From the NCBI RefSeq assembly GCF_024228675.1, contig NZ_CP100461.1, positions 1,674,001-1,738,000 of the forward strand: DNA of 64,000 nt. Reading direction: 5' to 3'. The notes beneath the pieces are model-generated. The model saw only the letters and a list, made by a program, of their open reading frames with translations. It was not told the origin of the DNA and made no database searches. Of the stretch, positions 51,942 through 60,379 are shown piece by piece. The position numbers and the translations under genes are program-made. This DNA comes from Salinigranum marinum. GTDB lineage: Archaea > Halobacteriota > Halobacteria > Halobacteriales > Haloferacaceae. The number at the start of each line of letters is the position of its first letter. Within the stretch, counting starts at the first letter, position 1.

Positions 51942-54083
51942 ATGGGAGAGCTAGCTGCACTGTTTGCCCCTGGCCGCGTCGCCGTCGTCGGTGCCACGGA
52001 CCGCGAGGGGTCGGTCGGCCGCGCCATCATGGAGAACCTCCTTGCCGACTACGACGGCGAGGTCGTCCCCGTGAACCCCAAGCGAGAGACGGTGTTCGAC
52101 CGTCCCTGCGTCGCGTCGGTCGCCGACGCCGACGCCGACCTCGCCGTGGTCGTCGTCCCGCCGTCGGTCGCCGTCGACGTCGTCCGCGAGGCGGGCGAGG
52201 CCGGCGTCGAGGCCGTCGTCGTCATCACCGCCGGCTTCGGCGAAACCGGTAGCGACGGCGCGGCCCGCGAAGACGAACTGACCTCGGTCGCCGCGGAGCA
52301 CGACCTGAACCTCGTCGGGCCCAACTCGCTCGGCGTCCTGTCCACGCGGCGGGGCATGAACGCGACGTTCGGACCGGAGAACGCCCGCCCGGGGAACCTG
52401 TCGTTCATGTCGCAGTCGGGCGCGTTCATCACGGCGGTGCTCGACTGGGCCAACGACCAGGGGATCGGCTTCAAAGACGTCGTCTCGCTCGGCAACAAGG
52501 CCGTCCTCGACGAGGCGGACTTCGTTCGCGAGTGGGGTGCGGACCCCGAGACCGATGTCATCATCGGCTACCTCGAAGGGATCGAGGACGGTCGGGCGTT
52601 CATCGACACCGCCCGGGAGGTGACACAGGACACCCCGGTCGTCCTCGTCAAGTCCGGCCGAACCGAGGCCGGCGCGCAGGCCGCCTCCTCACACACCGGG
52701 ACGCTCGCCGGCTCCGAGCAGGCGTACGAGGCCGGCCTCGACCAGGCGGGCGTCCTCCGCGCCGACTCGGTGCAGGGGCTGTTCGACGCCGCGCGCGTCC
52801 TCGAGTCACAACCGATGCCCGACAGCGGCGACGTAGCTGTCATCACGAACGCCGGCGGCCCAGGCGTCATGTCCACGGACGCCGTCGGCGACTCCCGGCT
52901 CGCGATGGCGTCGTTCACCGAGGAGACCCTCGACACCTTCTCCGAGACGCTCCCCGCCGAGGGGAACATCTACAACCCCGTCGACATCGTCGGTGACGCC
53001 GACAACGAGCGGTTCAGACAGGCGCTCGATGTCGCCCTCGCCGACGACAACGTCGGCTGTGCGCTCGTCCTCTCCTGCCCGACGGCAGTGCTCGACTACG
53101 AGGGGCTCGCTCGCGATACGGTCGAACTCCAGCGCGAGCACGACAAGCCGGTCGCCGCCTGTTTCATGGGCGGGGAGCGGGTCGACGCCGCCGCCGAGGT
53201 CCTCGGCGACGCGGGCATCCCGAACTACTTCGACCCCGCCCGCGCCATCGAGGGGCTCGACGCGCTGGTTCGGTTCAAGGAAATCTCGACCCGGGAGTAC
53301 GACGCGCCCACCGAGTTCGACGTTGACCGCGAGGCCGCCGAGGCGGTGCTCGCGCGCGCTGTCGAACGCGACGATCCCCGCCTCGGCGTCGAGGCGATGG
53401 ACCTCCTCGACGCCTACGGCATCCCCACCCCGCAGGGGGGGATCGCGACCGACCCGACCGACGCGCTCGAACTCGCCGAAGAGATCGACGGCGACGTGGT
53501 CATGAAGATCGTCTCCCCCGACATCCTCCACAAGTCGGACATCGGCGGCGTGAAGGTCGGCGTGCCGAACGAGGAGGTGTACGACGCGTACGAGGACCTC
53601 GTGACGCGCGCGCGCAACTATCAGCCCGACGCGGAGATCCTCGGTGTGCAGGTCCAGGAGATCGTCGACCTCAACGCGGGCGTGGAGACCATCGTCGGAA
53701 TGAACCGCGACCCGCAGTTCGGCCCCCTGGTGATGTTCGGCCTCGGCGGCATCTTCGTCGAGGTGTTAGAGGACACGACGTTCCGGGTCGCGCCGGTCTC
53801 CGGCGAGGAGGCGCGGGAGATGACGGGCGAGATCGACGCCGCGCCCCTGCTCAGGGGTGCGCGTGGCCGCGATCCCGTCGACGTCGCCGCCGTCGCGGAG
53901 ACGATCGAGCGCCTCTCGCAACTGGTGACCGACTTCCCCGCGATCCTCGAACTCGACATCAACCCCCTCGTGGCGACACCGGACGGCGCACAGGCGATCG
54001 ACGTGCGGCTGACCGTCGATACGGACGCGATGGAGCGCGACTCACAGGAGACGACGCTCGTCGACACGGAGCCCGACCAATGA
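51942..54083 (+). CDS. acd: ADP-forming acetate-CoA ligase (fused alpha-beta)
   Basis: 713 residues. The alpha part has the CoA-binding Rossmann domain (VAVVGATDREGSVGRAIMENLL) and the phosphohistidine region in SSHTGTLAGSEQAY. The beta part is the ATP-grasp-like domain with MDLLDAYGIPTPQGG, VVMKIVSPDILHKSDIGGVKVG and LRGARGRDPVDV. The reaction converts acetyl-CoA, ADP and phosphate to acetate, CoA and ATP, the main acetate-producing step in haloarchaeal overflow metabolism. In halophiles both subunits are fused, as here. Overlaps the next gene by 4 nt (ATGA). Confidence 0.95.
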   Translation: MGELAALFAPGRVAVVGATDREGSVGRAIMENLLADYDGEVVPVNPKRETVFDRPCVASVADADADLAVVVVPPSVAVDVVREAGEAGVEAVVVITAGFGETGSDGAAREDELTSVAAEHDLNLVGPNSLGVLSTRRGMNATFGPENARPGNLSFMSQSGAFITAVLDWANDQGIGFKDVVSLGNKAVLDEADFVREWGADPETDVIIGYLEGIEDGRAFIDTAREVTQDTPVVLVKSGRTEAGAQAASSHTGTLAGSEQAYEAGLDQAGVLRADSVQGLFDAARVLESQPMPDSGDVAVITNAGGPGVMSTDAVGDSRLAMASFTEETLDTFSETLPAEGNIYNPVDIVGDADNERFRQALDVALADDNVGCALVLSCPTAVLDYEGLARDTVELQREHDKPVAACFMGGERVDAAAEVLGDAGIPNYFDPARAIEGLDALVRFKEISTREYDAPTEFDVDREAAEAVLARAVERDDPRLGVEAMDLLDAYGIPTPQGGIATDPTDALELAEEIDGDVVMKIVSPDILHKSDIGGVKVGVPNEEVYDAYEDLVTRARNYQPDAEILGVQVQEIVDLNAGVETIVGMNRDPQFGPLVMFGLGGIFVEVLEDTTFRVAPVSGEEAREMTGEIDAAPLLRGARGRDPVDVAAVAETIERLSQLVTDFPAILELDINPLVATPDGAQAIDVRLTVDTDAMERDSQETTLVDTEPDQ

Positions 54084-55171
54084 CCCAGACACTACTCGTT
54101 ACCTCGACCGGAGAGAGCACAGGCAAGACGGCTATCACCCTCGCGCTGGGGCTGCTCGGTAGAGAGCGCGGCCTCGACGTCGGCTACATGAAGCCGAAGG
54201 GGACCCGCCTCCAGTCGAACGTCGGGAAGACGCTCGACCTTGACCCGATGCTCGCGCGCGAACTCCTCGACCTCGACGCGGAGATGCACCAGATGGAGCC
54301 GATCGTCTACTCGCCGACGTTCGTCCGGGGGGCGATCCGGGGGCAGCAAGACCCCGACGAGCTCGCCGACACCGTCCGCGAGCAGTACGACGCCCTCGCC
54401 GACGGACGAGACCTCATGCTCGTCGAGGGCGGCGGCACCCACACGACGGGCGGCATCGTCGATCTCACCGACCCACAGATCGCCGACCTCCTCGACGCGG
54501 AAGTGCTCCTCGTGACGGAGTACACCGAGCCGACCGATCTCGACGCGTTGCTCGCGGCGGCCGACGACATCGGCGACCGCCTGGGCGGCGTGCTGTTCAA
54601 CCGCGTCGCCGACGCGGCGTACGACGAGCTCGAAAACGACGTCGTCCCGTTCCTCGAAGCCCGTGGCGTCCCGGTCGTCGGTGTCATCCCCCGCGTACAG
54701 GAGCTCGCGGGCGTCACCGTCGCCGACCTCGCCGCGGAACTCGGTGCCGAGATCGTCACCGACGTGCCGACCGACGCGTTCGTCGAGCGGTTCCTCGTCG
54801 GCGCGATGGGCGGCGACGAGGCGCTCCGGTACTTCCGGCGGACGAAGAACGCCGCCGTCATCACCGGCGGCGACCGCGCCGAGATCCACACGGCCGCGCT
54901 CGAAGCGCCGGGCGTGAAGTGTCTGTTGCTCACGGGCGCACATCAGCCCCCGAGCGCCGTCGTCGGCAAGGCCGAACAGAAGGGCGTTCCCGTGCTCTTG
55001 GTCAGCGGCGACACCCTCTCGGTCGTCGAACGCTGTGAGGAAGTCGTCCACAGCGGGCGGACGCGCGACGAGCGGACCGTCGGCCGGATGCGCGACCTGC
55101 TCTTCGAGCACGCCGACGCCGACTCGCTCGTCGGCTCCGGCCCCGAGCCCGAACGCGACGATTCGGCCTGA
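54080..55171 (+). CDS. Phosphotransacetylase-like N-terminal/DRTGG domain protein
   Basis: 363 residues. The N-terminal half is a P-loop NTPase of the BioD-like type (SGESTGKTAI-type loop at 8-18, TSTGESTGKTAITLALGL), and the C-terminal half contains a DRTGG-type domain (VKCLLLTGAHQPPSAVVGKAEQKGVPVLLVSGD). This is the accessory module found in some bacterial phosphotransacetylases, without the catalytic acetyl-transfer domain. Its overlap with acd and the shared acetate theme suggest a regulatory or partner role. Acyl-phosphate activity is not expected from the sequence. Confidence 0.88.
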   Translation: MTQTLLVTSTGESTGKTAITLALGLLGRERGLDVGYMKPKGTRLQSNVGKTLDLDPMLARELLDLDAEMHQMEPIVYSPTFVRGAIRGQQDPDELADTVREQYDALADGRDLMLVEGGGTHTTGGIVDLTDPQIADLLDAEVLLVTEYTEPTDLDALLAAADDIGDRLGGVLFNRVADAAYDELENDVVPFLEARGVPVVGVIPRVQELAGVTVADLAAELGAEIVTDVPTDAFVERFLVGAMGGDEALRYFRRTKNAAVITGGDRAEIHTAALEAPGVKCLLLTGAHQPPSAVVGKAEQKGVPVLLVSGDTLSVVERCEEVVHSGRTRDERTVGRMRDLLFEHADADSLVGSGPEPERDDSA

Positions 55172-55269
55172 CCCGTCTCGGGCGTCGGGATCGGCCTCCG
55201 TCTCCCTCCGACCCCGACAGCCGCCGCCCGCCCCAACGCGTTTGTGCACTGGCCGTCTCGGCTCCCAGT

Positions 55270-55613
55270 ATGGCCGAGATCACCCTGATCAGATACCGGC
55301 TCGAACCGGGAGCGACGGAGCGGGTTCGTGAGTGGGCCACCGAGGTTCGGTCTCGCCGATCAGAGGCCGTCGAGACGCTCCAGCACGGGGGCGTTGTCTC
55401 CGAGGCCGCGTTCCTCGAGTCACGCCCCGAGGCGACTACGTCTGTTTTTACGTCGAGGCCGAGAGCCTCGATCGGGCCTAGGAGGCGTTCGAGTCGTCCC
55501 CCTACGAGATCGACCGCGAGTTTCGAGAACTACTCGCGGCGGTGGTCGACGACGACCAACCGGCGGCGGAGATCGAGCCGCTGTATCACCTGACGAACCC
55601 CACTCGGACGTAG
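55270..55613 (+). pseudogene. Broken DUF6176 gene (frameshift plus in-frame TAG)
   Basis: The first about 54 codons (MAEITLIRYRLEPGATERVREW...) match the start of DUF6176. Near 55431 the frame shifts by one base: the expected run CCCGAGGGCGACTAC is CCCGAGGCGACTAC. In the restored frame the family sequence continues (GDYVCFYVEAESLDRA), then hits TAG at 55479-55481 where a tyrosine codon TAC is expected, then continues correctly (EAFESSPYEIDREFRELLAAVVD) to the normal stop at 55611-55613. Two independent lesions, so this is a decayed gene rather than a sequencing slip. Confidence 0.85.
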
Positions 55614-55745
55614 CCGGCTTCGATCCGGAACCGTCACTGTCCGCTCATTGGGGCCACCGTAGCCGGCCGGAGCGGACGGGCCCCCGGCCGGACACCGGAA
55701 CGTCGATCCCACGAGACGGATCTCTGACCCCCACAACGACCGCGC

Positions 55746-56873
55746 TCAGTCGACCAGCAGTCGCACCGCGTCGGACAGCCCCGCCACGCGCGCGGCGTGT
55801 TCCCACGACTCCTCGCGGATGCCGTTCGTGACGTACGCGAAGCTCACGTTCGCGTCCAGGTCCGCCCAGCAGAAGACGCTCCCCAGCCCCGCGTGGCCGA
55901 CCATCCGCTCGTGGCTGGCCGACCCGAACATGTCGTTGGCGAGCCCGCCGGTCCAGAAGCCGAGCGCGTAGCGCGCCGGCCGCGAGAGCGTCCCGTCGTC
56001 GTCTGTCTCGGCGTGGGTTCGCGTCGCCTCGGCCACGGTCTCTTCGGTCAGGAGGCTGGTCCCGTCGAGTTCGCCCCCGTTGGCGATGCAGGCGTAAAAC
56101 CGCGCCATGTCGCGGGCGGTCCCGATCCCGTTCGCCGCGGGGATCACCGCGCGGTGGACCGCCTCCTCGTTGAACGCCGCCGCTGACTCCGAAGCGGGGA
56201 TGCCGAGCCCCTCGCCGGGGTCGCGACAGCGGTCGAACACCTCGAACCCCGACAGCGCCGCGACGTCGTCTTCCTCGCCCTCGCGCAGACCGATCGAGGT
56301 GTGCTCCATCCCGAGCGGGTCGAACACGTTCTCGGCGACGTACTCCTCGACGGGCTCGCCGCTGACTCGTCGGGTCAGTTCGCCGACGAGCCAGCCGAAG
56401 TTGAACGTGTGGTAGGCCGGCTGCTCGCCGGGCGCGAAGACGGGCTCGATCTCCTCCATCGCCGCCACGACCGCGTCCCAGTCGCCCCACTGGTCGGCGC
56501 GGTCGTCGAACTCGCCGTAGGGGATGCCGGCGGTGTGGCTGAGGACCTGCCTGACGGTGATCTCGGCCTTCTCGCTCCCCGCGTCGGCGAAGCCGGGCCA
56601 ATGATCGACGACGGGGTCGTCGTACGCCAGGTCCCCCTGCTCTGCGAGCTGGTGGAGGCCTACAGCCGCGTACGGCTTCGTACACGAGAAGATCAGGTGG
56701 CGCGTCTCCGGTGTCGTCTCGCCGCCGTGTCCGTCGGTCCCGCCCGCGAAGTCGACCGCGAGTTCGCCGTCGACGAAGACGGCCAGCTGCGCACCATCGT
56801 GGAGCCCGACGTCGAGCTGTCGGTCGAACGCCGCTCCGAGCCGGTCGCGATCCGCGGAACTGAGCCGTGGCAT
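55746..56873 (-). CDS. Serine beta-lactamase-like hydrolase (class C / esterase family)
   Basis: 375 residues. The nucleophile motif SxxK is SCTK (63-66). The general-base region is YHTFN (154-158), followed by LVGELTRRVSGEP. The third motif is HAGLGSVFCW near the C-terminus (H-x-G instead of KTG, typical of EstB-type esterases). Strand order and length match the serine-dependent beta-lactamase/esterase superfamily. No signal peptide. Likely cytoplasmic esterase; substrate unknown. Confidence 0.9.
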   Translation of the reverse strand: MPRLSSADRDRLGAAFDRQLDVGLHDGAQLAVFVDGELAVDFAGGTDGHGGETTPETRHLIFSCTKPYAAVGLHQLAEQGDLAYDDPVVDHWPGFADAGSEKAEITVRQVLSHTAGIPYGEFDDRADQWGDWDAVVAAMEEIEPVFAPGEQPAYHTFNFGWLVGELTRRVSGEPVEEYVAENVFDPLGMEHTSIGLREGEEDDVAALSGFEVFDRCRDPGEGLGIPASESAAAFNEEAVHRAVIPAANGIGTARDMARFYACIANGGELDGTSLLTEETVAEATRTHAETDDDGTLSRPARYALGFWTGGLANDMFGSASHERMVGHAGLGSVFCWADLDANVSFAYVTNGIREESWEHAARVAGLSDAVRLLVD

Positions 56874-56929
56874 GACCTCTCACACACGTCACAGCGGCAT
56901 GAAGCTTCGGGCGTCGTCGAACCCCTGGC

Positions 56930-58048
56930 TCAGCCGTCGACGGACCACCCGCGGGGGGAGTCGTTCAGCCGTTCACAGCCCGCTTCGGTGACCACGACGA
57001 GGTCCTCGATCCGCACGCCGAACGCGCCGTCGAGGTAGACCCCGGGTTCGACGCTGAACACCATTCCCGGTTCGAGGCGCGTCTCCGAGTCCGACGCGAT
57101 GTACGGCTCCTCGTGGATGTCGAGGCCCACGCCGTGGCCGGTGCGGTGGACGAACCCCTCGCCGTAGCCAGCCGCCTCGATGACGTCGCGGGCGGCCCGG
57201 TCGACCGCGCGCGCCTCGACGCCGGGCTCGACCGCGTCGATCGCCGCCGTCGCTGCCTCCCTGACCACGCCGTGGACCGTCTCGAACTCTGTCGGGGGAT
57301 CGCCCGCGAGAACGACCGTCCGGGTGGTGTCGCTGGGGTAGCCGTCGACGCGCGTCCCGAAATCGAAGACGACCGGATCACCCTCCCCGATCACGCGGTC
57401 GCCGTGTGCGTGGTGGGGTTTCGCGCCGTTTGGGCCCGCGGCAACGATGGGTTCGAACGAGACGCCGTCGCCGCCGGCGTCGGCCAATCGGTGCTCGACC
57501 TCGCGGGCGAGCGCCGCCTCCGACCGACCGACGAGAGCCGCAGCGTCCTCGCGGAGGCCCCGCATCACCCGGTCGGCGACGACACCCGCCCTGCGCAACG
57601 CGTCGAGTTCCGCCTCGTCCTTCCGCGCGCGGAGTGAGCCGAGCGCCTCGGTCGCCAGCCCGAACGCCCGGTCCCCGAGGAGTCGCTGGACGTCGAGGAC
57701 GAACCGGGCGGGCATCGTCTCGTCGAGGAGGACGCGGCCCGCGCCGAGCTCGCAGTCGGCGAGCACCTCGTCGAGGGCGGCTCGCGGCTCGCCGCCGTCG
57801 CGCCAGACGCGGACGTCGTCGACCCAGGTCGTCTCGTCCACCTGCGTCCCGGCGAGTTCGGGGACGGAGAAGACGGGGTCGCCGTCGGCGGAGACGACAC
57901 AGAGGAACTGTCGCTCGCTCGGCGTCTCGTCGACGCCGGTCAGGTACTGCAGGTTCGCCCCGGGCGAGCAGATCACGGCCGCCGCGTCGAGCGCGCGGAG
58001 CCGCTCTTGACAGGCACGGGTGCGCCGTTCGTGCGGTGTCGCGGTCAC
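56930..58048 (-). CDS. M24-family metallopeptidase (Xaa-Pro dipeptidase-like)
   Basis: 372 residues from a GTG at 58048 (VTATPHERRTRACQERL); upstream in-frame extension is non-coding. The N-terminal creatinase-like domain is followed by the pita-bread catalytic domain: metal ligands lie in FDFGTRVDGYPSDTTRT (Asp pair), HRTGHGVGLDIHEEPY (His), EPGMVFSVEPGVYLDG (Glu) and GVRIEDLVVV (Glu). Cleaves X-Pro peptides or acts on a similar substrate; the haloarchaeal members are not characterised. Confidence 0.93.
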   Translation of the reverse strand: MTATPHERRTRACQERLRALDAAAVICSPGANLQYLTGVDETPSERQFLCVVSADGDPVFSVPELAGTQVDETTWVDDVRVWRDGGEPRAALDEVLADCELGAGRVLLDETMPARFVLDVQRLLGDRAFGLATEALGSLRARKDEAELDALRRAGVVADRVMRGLREDAAALVGRSEAALAREVEHRLADAGGDGVSFEPIVAAGPNGAKPHHAHGDRVIGEGDPVVFDFGTRVDGYPSDTTRTVVLAGDPPTEFETVHGVVREAATAAIDAVEPGVEARAVDRAARDVIEAAGYGEGFVHRTGHGVGLDIHEEPYIASDSETRLEPGMVFSVEPGVYLDGAFGVRIEDLVVVTEAGCERLNDSPRGWSVDG

Positions 58049-58141
58049 GCGTGAGGGTTGCGGACGCGGTGGCAAGTAGCTGTCTCCGCCGCGTCGCTCC
58101 ACGCGATTTTTGTACCGCGGGGGCGTCGCAGACGACGACAG

Positions 58142-59146
58142 ATGTCGTGGGACGCGATCGACTCGCTCGACGAAGCCCGGACCGCGACGCAGTCGCTTCT
58201 CTTCCCCGTCTCGTGGCGCGCGTGGCTTCGGCTCGCAGTCGTGACGTTTTTTGTCGGCGGCGTCGGCGGTGGCGGCGGCGCAGGACAGGCCGCACAGGGA
58301 GCGACGTCGTCGCCGACGCCGCCGGGAGCCGGCCTCGGGGGCGTCGACCTCCCGCCGGTCCCGGACGTCTCCCCCGAGAGCCTCGGTGCGGTCGTCGTTG
58401 CCGCCGTCGCCGTGCTCGCCGTCGTCGTCGTCGGCCACGCCCTCGTGGGCGCGGTCATGGAGTTCGTGCTCGTGGCGTGTCTGCGGACCCGCCGGGTGGA
58501 ACTCCGCCGGCCGTTCCGACAGTACCTCGGCCCCGGCGTCCGCCTGTTCGCCTTCCGCCTCGGGGTCGTCGTCGTGCTCGTCGCCCTCGCGGCGCTCCCC
58601 GTGCTCGTCGTCGTCGGCGTGCTATCGATCACCGCCGTCGGCGTCCTCTTCGTCCCGCTGCTCGTCGTCGTGGTCGTCGTCGCCTGGCTCGCCGGCCTAC
58701 TCGTCCTCCGGCTCACGACCGAGCTCGTCGTCCCGACGATGATCGCGGAGGGGCGGGGGGTCCTCTCGGCGTGGCGTCGCGTCGTGCCGCTCGTCCGCTC
58801 GATGTGGGCGGAAGTCGCCCTCTACCTCGCGATTCGGATCGGACTCGGGATCGCCGCGAGCCTCGTCGTCGGCCTCGTCGTCGGCCTCGCGGCGCTCGTC
58901 GTCATCATCCCCTTCGTGCTCGCGGGGGGTGCGGTCGTGCTCGCCGTCGGGATGCAGGGCCCCGGGCTCGTCGCCCTCGGCGTGCTCGGCGTCGTCTTTC
59001 TCCTCGCCGTCGTCGCCGTGAGCGTCGTCGTCCAGGTGCCCGTCGTCACCTACTTCCGGTACTACGGACTGTTCGTGCTCGGCGCGCTCGACGACCGGCT
59101 CGACCTCGTCCGAGGCCGGCCGTCGGACGTGCGGAACGCGGAGTGA
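58142..59146 (+). CDS. Large hydrophobic membrane protein
   Basis: 334 residues from MSWDAIDSLDEARTATQSLLFP. About six long transmembrane segments, some over 25 residues (VVVAAVAVLAVVVVGHALVGAVMEFVLV), with a Gly-rich loop after the first. A repeated Arg-rich loop (ACLRTRRVELRRPFRQYL) lies inside. The family is common in haloarchaea, with the helical layout of a membrane-bending or glycerophosphoryl-diester phosphodiesterase-associated protein. Function unknown. Confidence 0.7.
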   Translation: MSWDAIDSLDEARTATQSLLFPVSWRAWLRLAVVTFFVGGVGGGGGAGQAAQGATSSPTPPGAGLGGVDLPPVPDVSPESLGAVVVAAVAVLAVVVVGHALVGAVMEFVLVACLRTRRVELRRPFRQYLGPGVRLFAFRLGVVVVLVALAALPVLVVVGVLSITAVGVLFVPLLVVVVVVAWLAGLLVLRLTTELVVPTMIAEGRGVLSAWRRVVPLVRSMWAEVALYLAIRIGLGIAASLVVGLVVGLAALVVIIPFVLAGGAVVLAVGMQGPGLVALGVLGVVFLLAVVAVSVVVQVPVVTYFRYYGLFVLGALDDRLDLVRGRPSDVRNAE

Positions 59147-59289
59147 GCCGTCGGCGGTCGGGCGCTTCTGCGCTCCGACCACGCGCCACCGACACCCTCA
59201 CGACGCGCGGGCCGGACGGGCCGACGACGGCGGTATCACGACGGCCCGTGGACGGCAAACTACAGGTCCGTCCGGGACGACCGACCCGT

Positions 59290-59541
59290 ATGGCGTGGAC
59301 GGAGACGCGGACGGGCGCGGCGGAGTCGGTCGACGAGTGGGAACGCGAGGACGGCTGGGCGACGATCCGCCTGCGCGAGCGGAGCGACGGCTCGTGGGTC
59401 GTCCGACTCGATCGGCTCACGCAGGCACCCGAGGGGTCGTGTTACCGTGAGGAGCGCGTCGGGAGCCGTGCCGAGGCCGCGGAGGTCGTGTCGGCGTGGT
59501 GCGAGGCGTACGACGTCGCCGACGAGCGGACGGACGCCTGA
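59290..59541 (+). CDS. Small conserved-looking hypothetical protein
   Basis: 83 residues from MAWTETRTGAAESVD. Compact strand-turn-strand protein (WATIRLRERSDGSWVVRLDRLTQAPEG) ending in a helix (SRAEAAEVVSAWCEAYDVAD). No motif. Haloarchaeal family of unknown role. Convergent with the CBS protein, 10 nt apart. Confidence 0.75.
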   Translation: MAWTETRTGAAESVDEWEREDGWATIRLRERSDGSWVVRLDRLTQAPEGSCYREERVGSRAEAAEVVSAWCEAYDVADERTDA

Positions 59542-59551
59542 GAACGAGGGC

Positions 59552-60334
59552 TCACTGGAGCCGGCGGGTCGTCTCGACGAGCGGGTGGCGGGCGTAGTCG
59601 ACCACCTCGATGTCCCGGAGCGAGCGGAGCCCCTCCTTCTCGGCGGTACGCTCCATGCCCAGTTCGACGGGGTCGTCCACCACGATGACGTACGCGTCCA
59701 TCTCTTCGATGTCGGCGCGGTCGCCGGCCATCACACGGTGGTGACCGTCGGCGAGGAGGAGGGTCCCGGCGTTGTCGATGACGACGAGCGGCTCGGCGAG
59801 CCCGCGTTCGAGTTCGTACTGTCGGCCTTCGAGTTCGTCGGCGTAGACGCGCGCCTGCGTGGGGATGAGCGCCGCGAGTTCGACGGTGTCGCGCTCCTCG
59901 TGGACGGTGATGCCGTGGATCTGTTCGAGCGTTCGCATCAGTTTCCCCACCTTTTCGGGCGTGGCACGCTCGATCTGCGAGCGGATGACGTCCGTGTTGG
60001 AGATGATGCCCACGAGGTTCCCGGCGTCGTCGACGACCGGCAGTTTGCGGATGCCCGACCGGAGGATGACTCGCGCGGCGTCGTCGACGTTCATGTCCGG
60101 GTGAGCGACGATGAGGTCCTCGGTCATCACGGTGAAGACGAGCGCGTCGTCGTCGGCCAGGAGGAGGTCGCTCGCAGTGACGAACCCCTCGACCTTGCGC
60201 GTCTCACTGACCGGAAAGCCGTTGTGGCCGTCGCTCTCGACGATGCGTCGTGCGACCTCGCCCACGGTGTCGGTGGGGGACACCGTCGCGACGTCCCGGG
60301 TCATATACTCTTTGACGGTCGCCGTGCCGGGCAT
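59552..60334 (-). CDS. CBS-domain protein with ParB-like C-terminal domain
   Basis: 260 residues from MPGTATVKEYMTRDV. Two CBS repeats (about 5-60 and 70-125; MTRDVATVSPTDTV and MTEDLIVAHPDMNVDD) form a nucleotide-sensing pair. The second half has a ParB-like fold: VKLMRTLEQIHGITV-type helix followed by the LLADGHHRVMAGDRADIEEMDAYVI segment, whose xDGHHR motif is the ParB/sulfiredoxin-like signature. Such CBS-ParB fusions are common in haloarchaea; a role linking energy or nucleotide state to DNA or a nucleotidyl activity is inferred. Confidence 0.88.
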   Translation of the reverse strand: MPGTATVKEYMTRDVATVSPTDTVGEVARRIVESDGHNGFPVSETRKVEGFVTASDLLLADDDALVFTVMTEDLIVAHPDMNVDDAARVILRSGIRKLPVVDDAGNLVGIISNTDVIRSQIERATPEKVGKLMRTLEQIHGITVHEERDTVELAALIPTQARVYADELEGRQYELERGLAEPLVVIDNAGTLLLADGHHRVMAGDRADIEEMDAYVIVVDDPVELGMERTAEKEGLRSLRDIEVVDYARHPLVETTRRLQ

Positions 60335-60379
60335 AGCGTCCTGTACGCCGACGGGGGCCAAAACCCTACCTCACCCGCG

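Noticed and set aside
55479-55481. TAG read as a recoded amino acid (pyrrolysine)
   Set aside because: The same gene also has a frameshift 48 nt upstream, and pyrrolysine is not expected in haloarchaea. Decay is simpler.
57406-59541. 711-residue plus-strand ORF over the M24 peptidase and membrane gene
   Set aside because: Arg-rich run through other genes' frames. Only its last 83 codons (from 59290) look real and are annotated separately.
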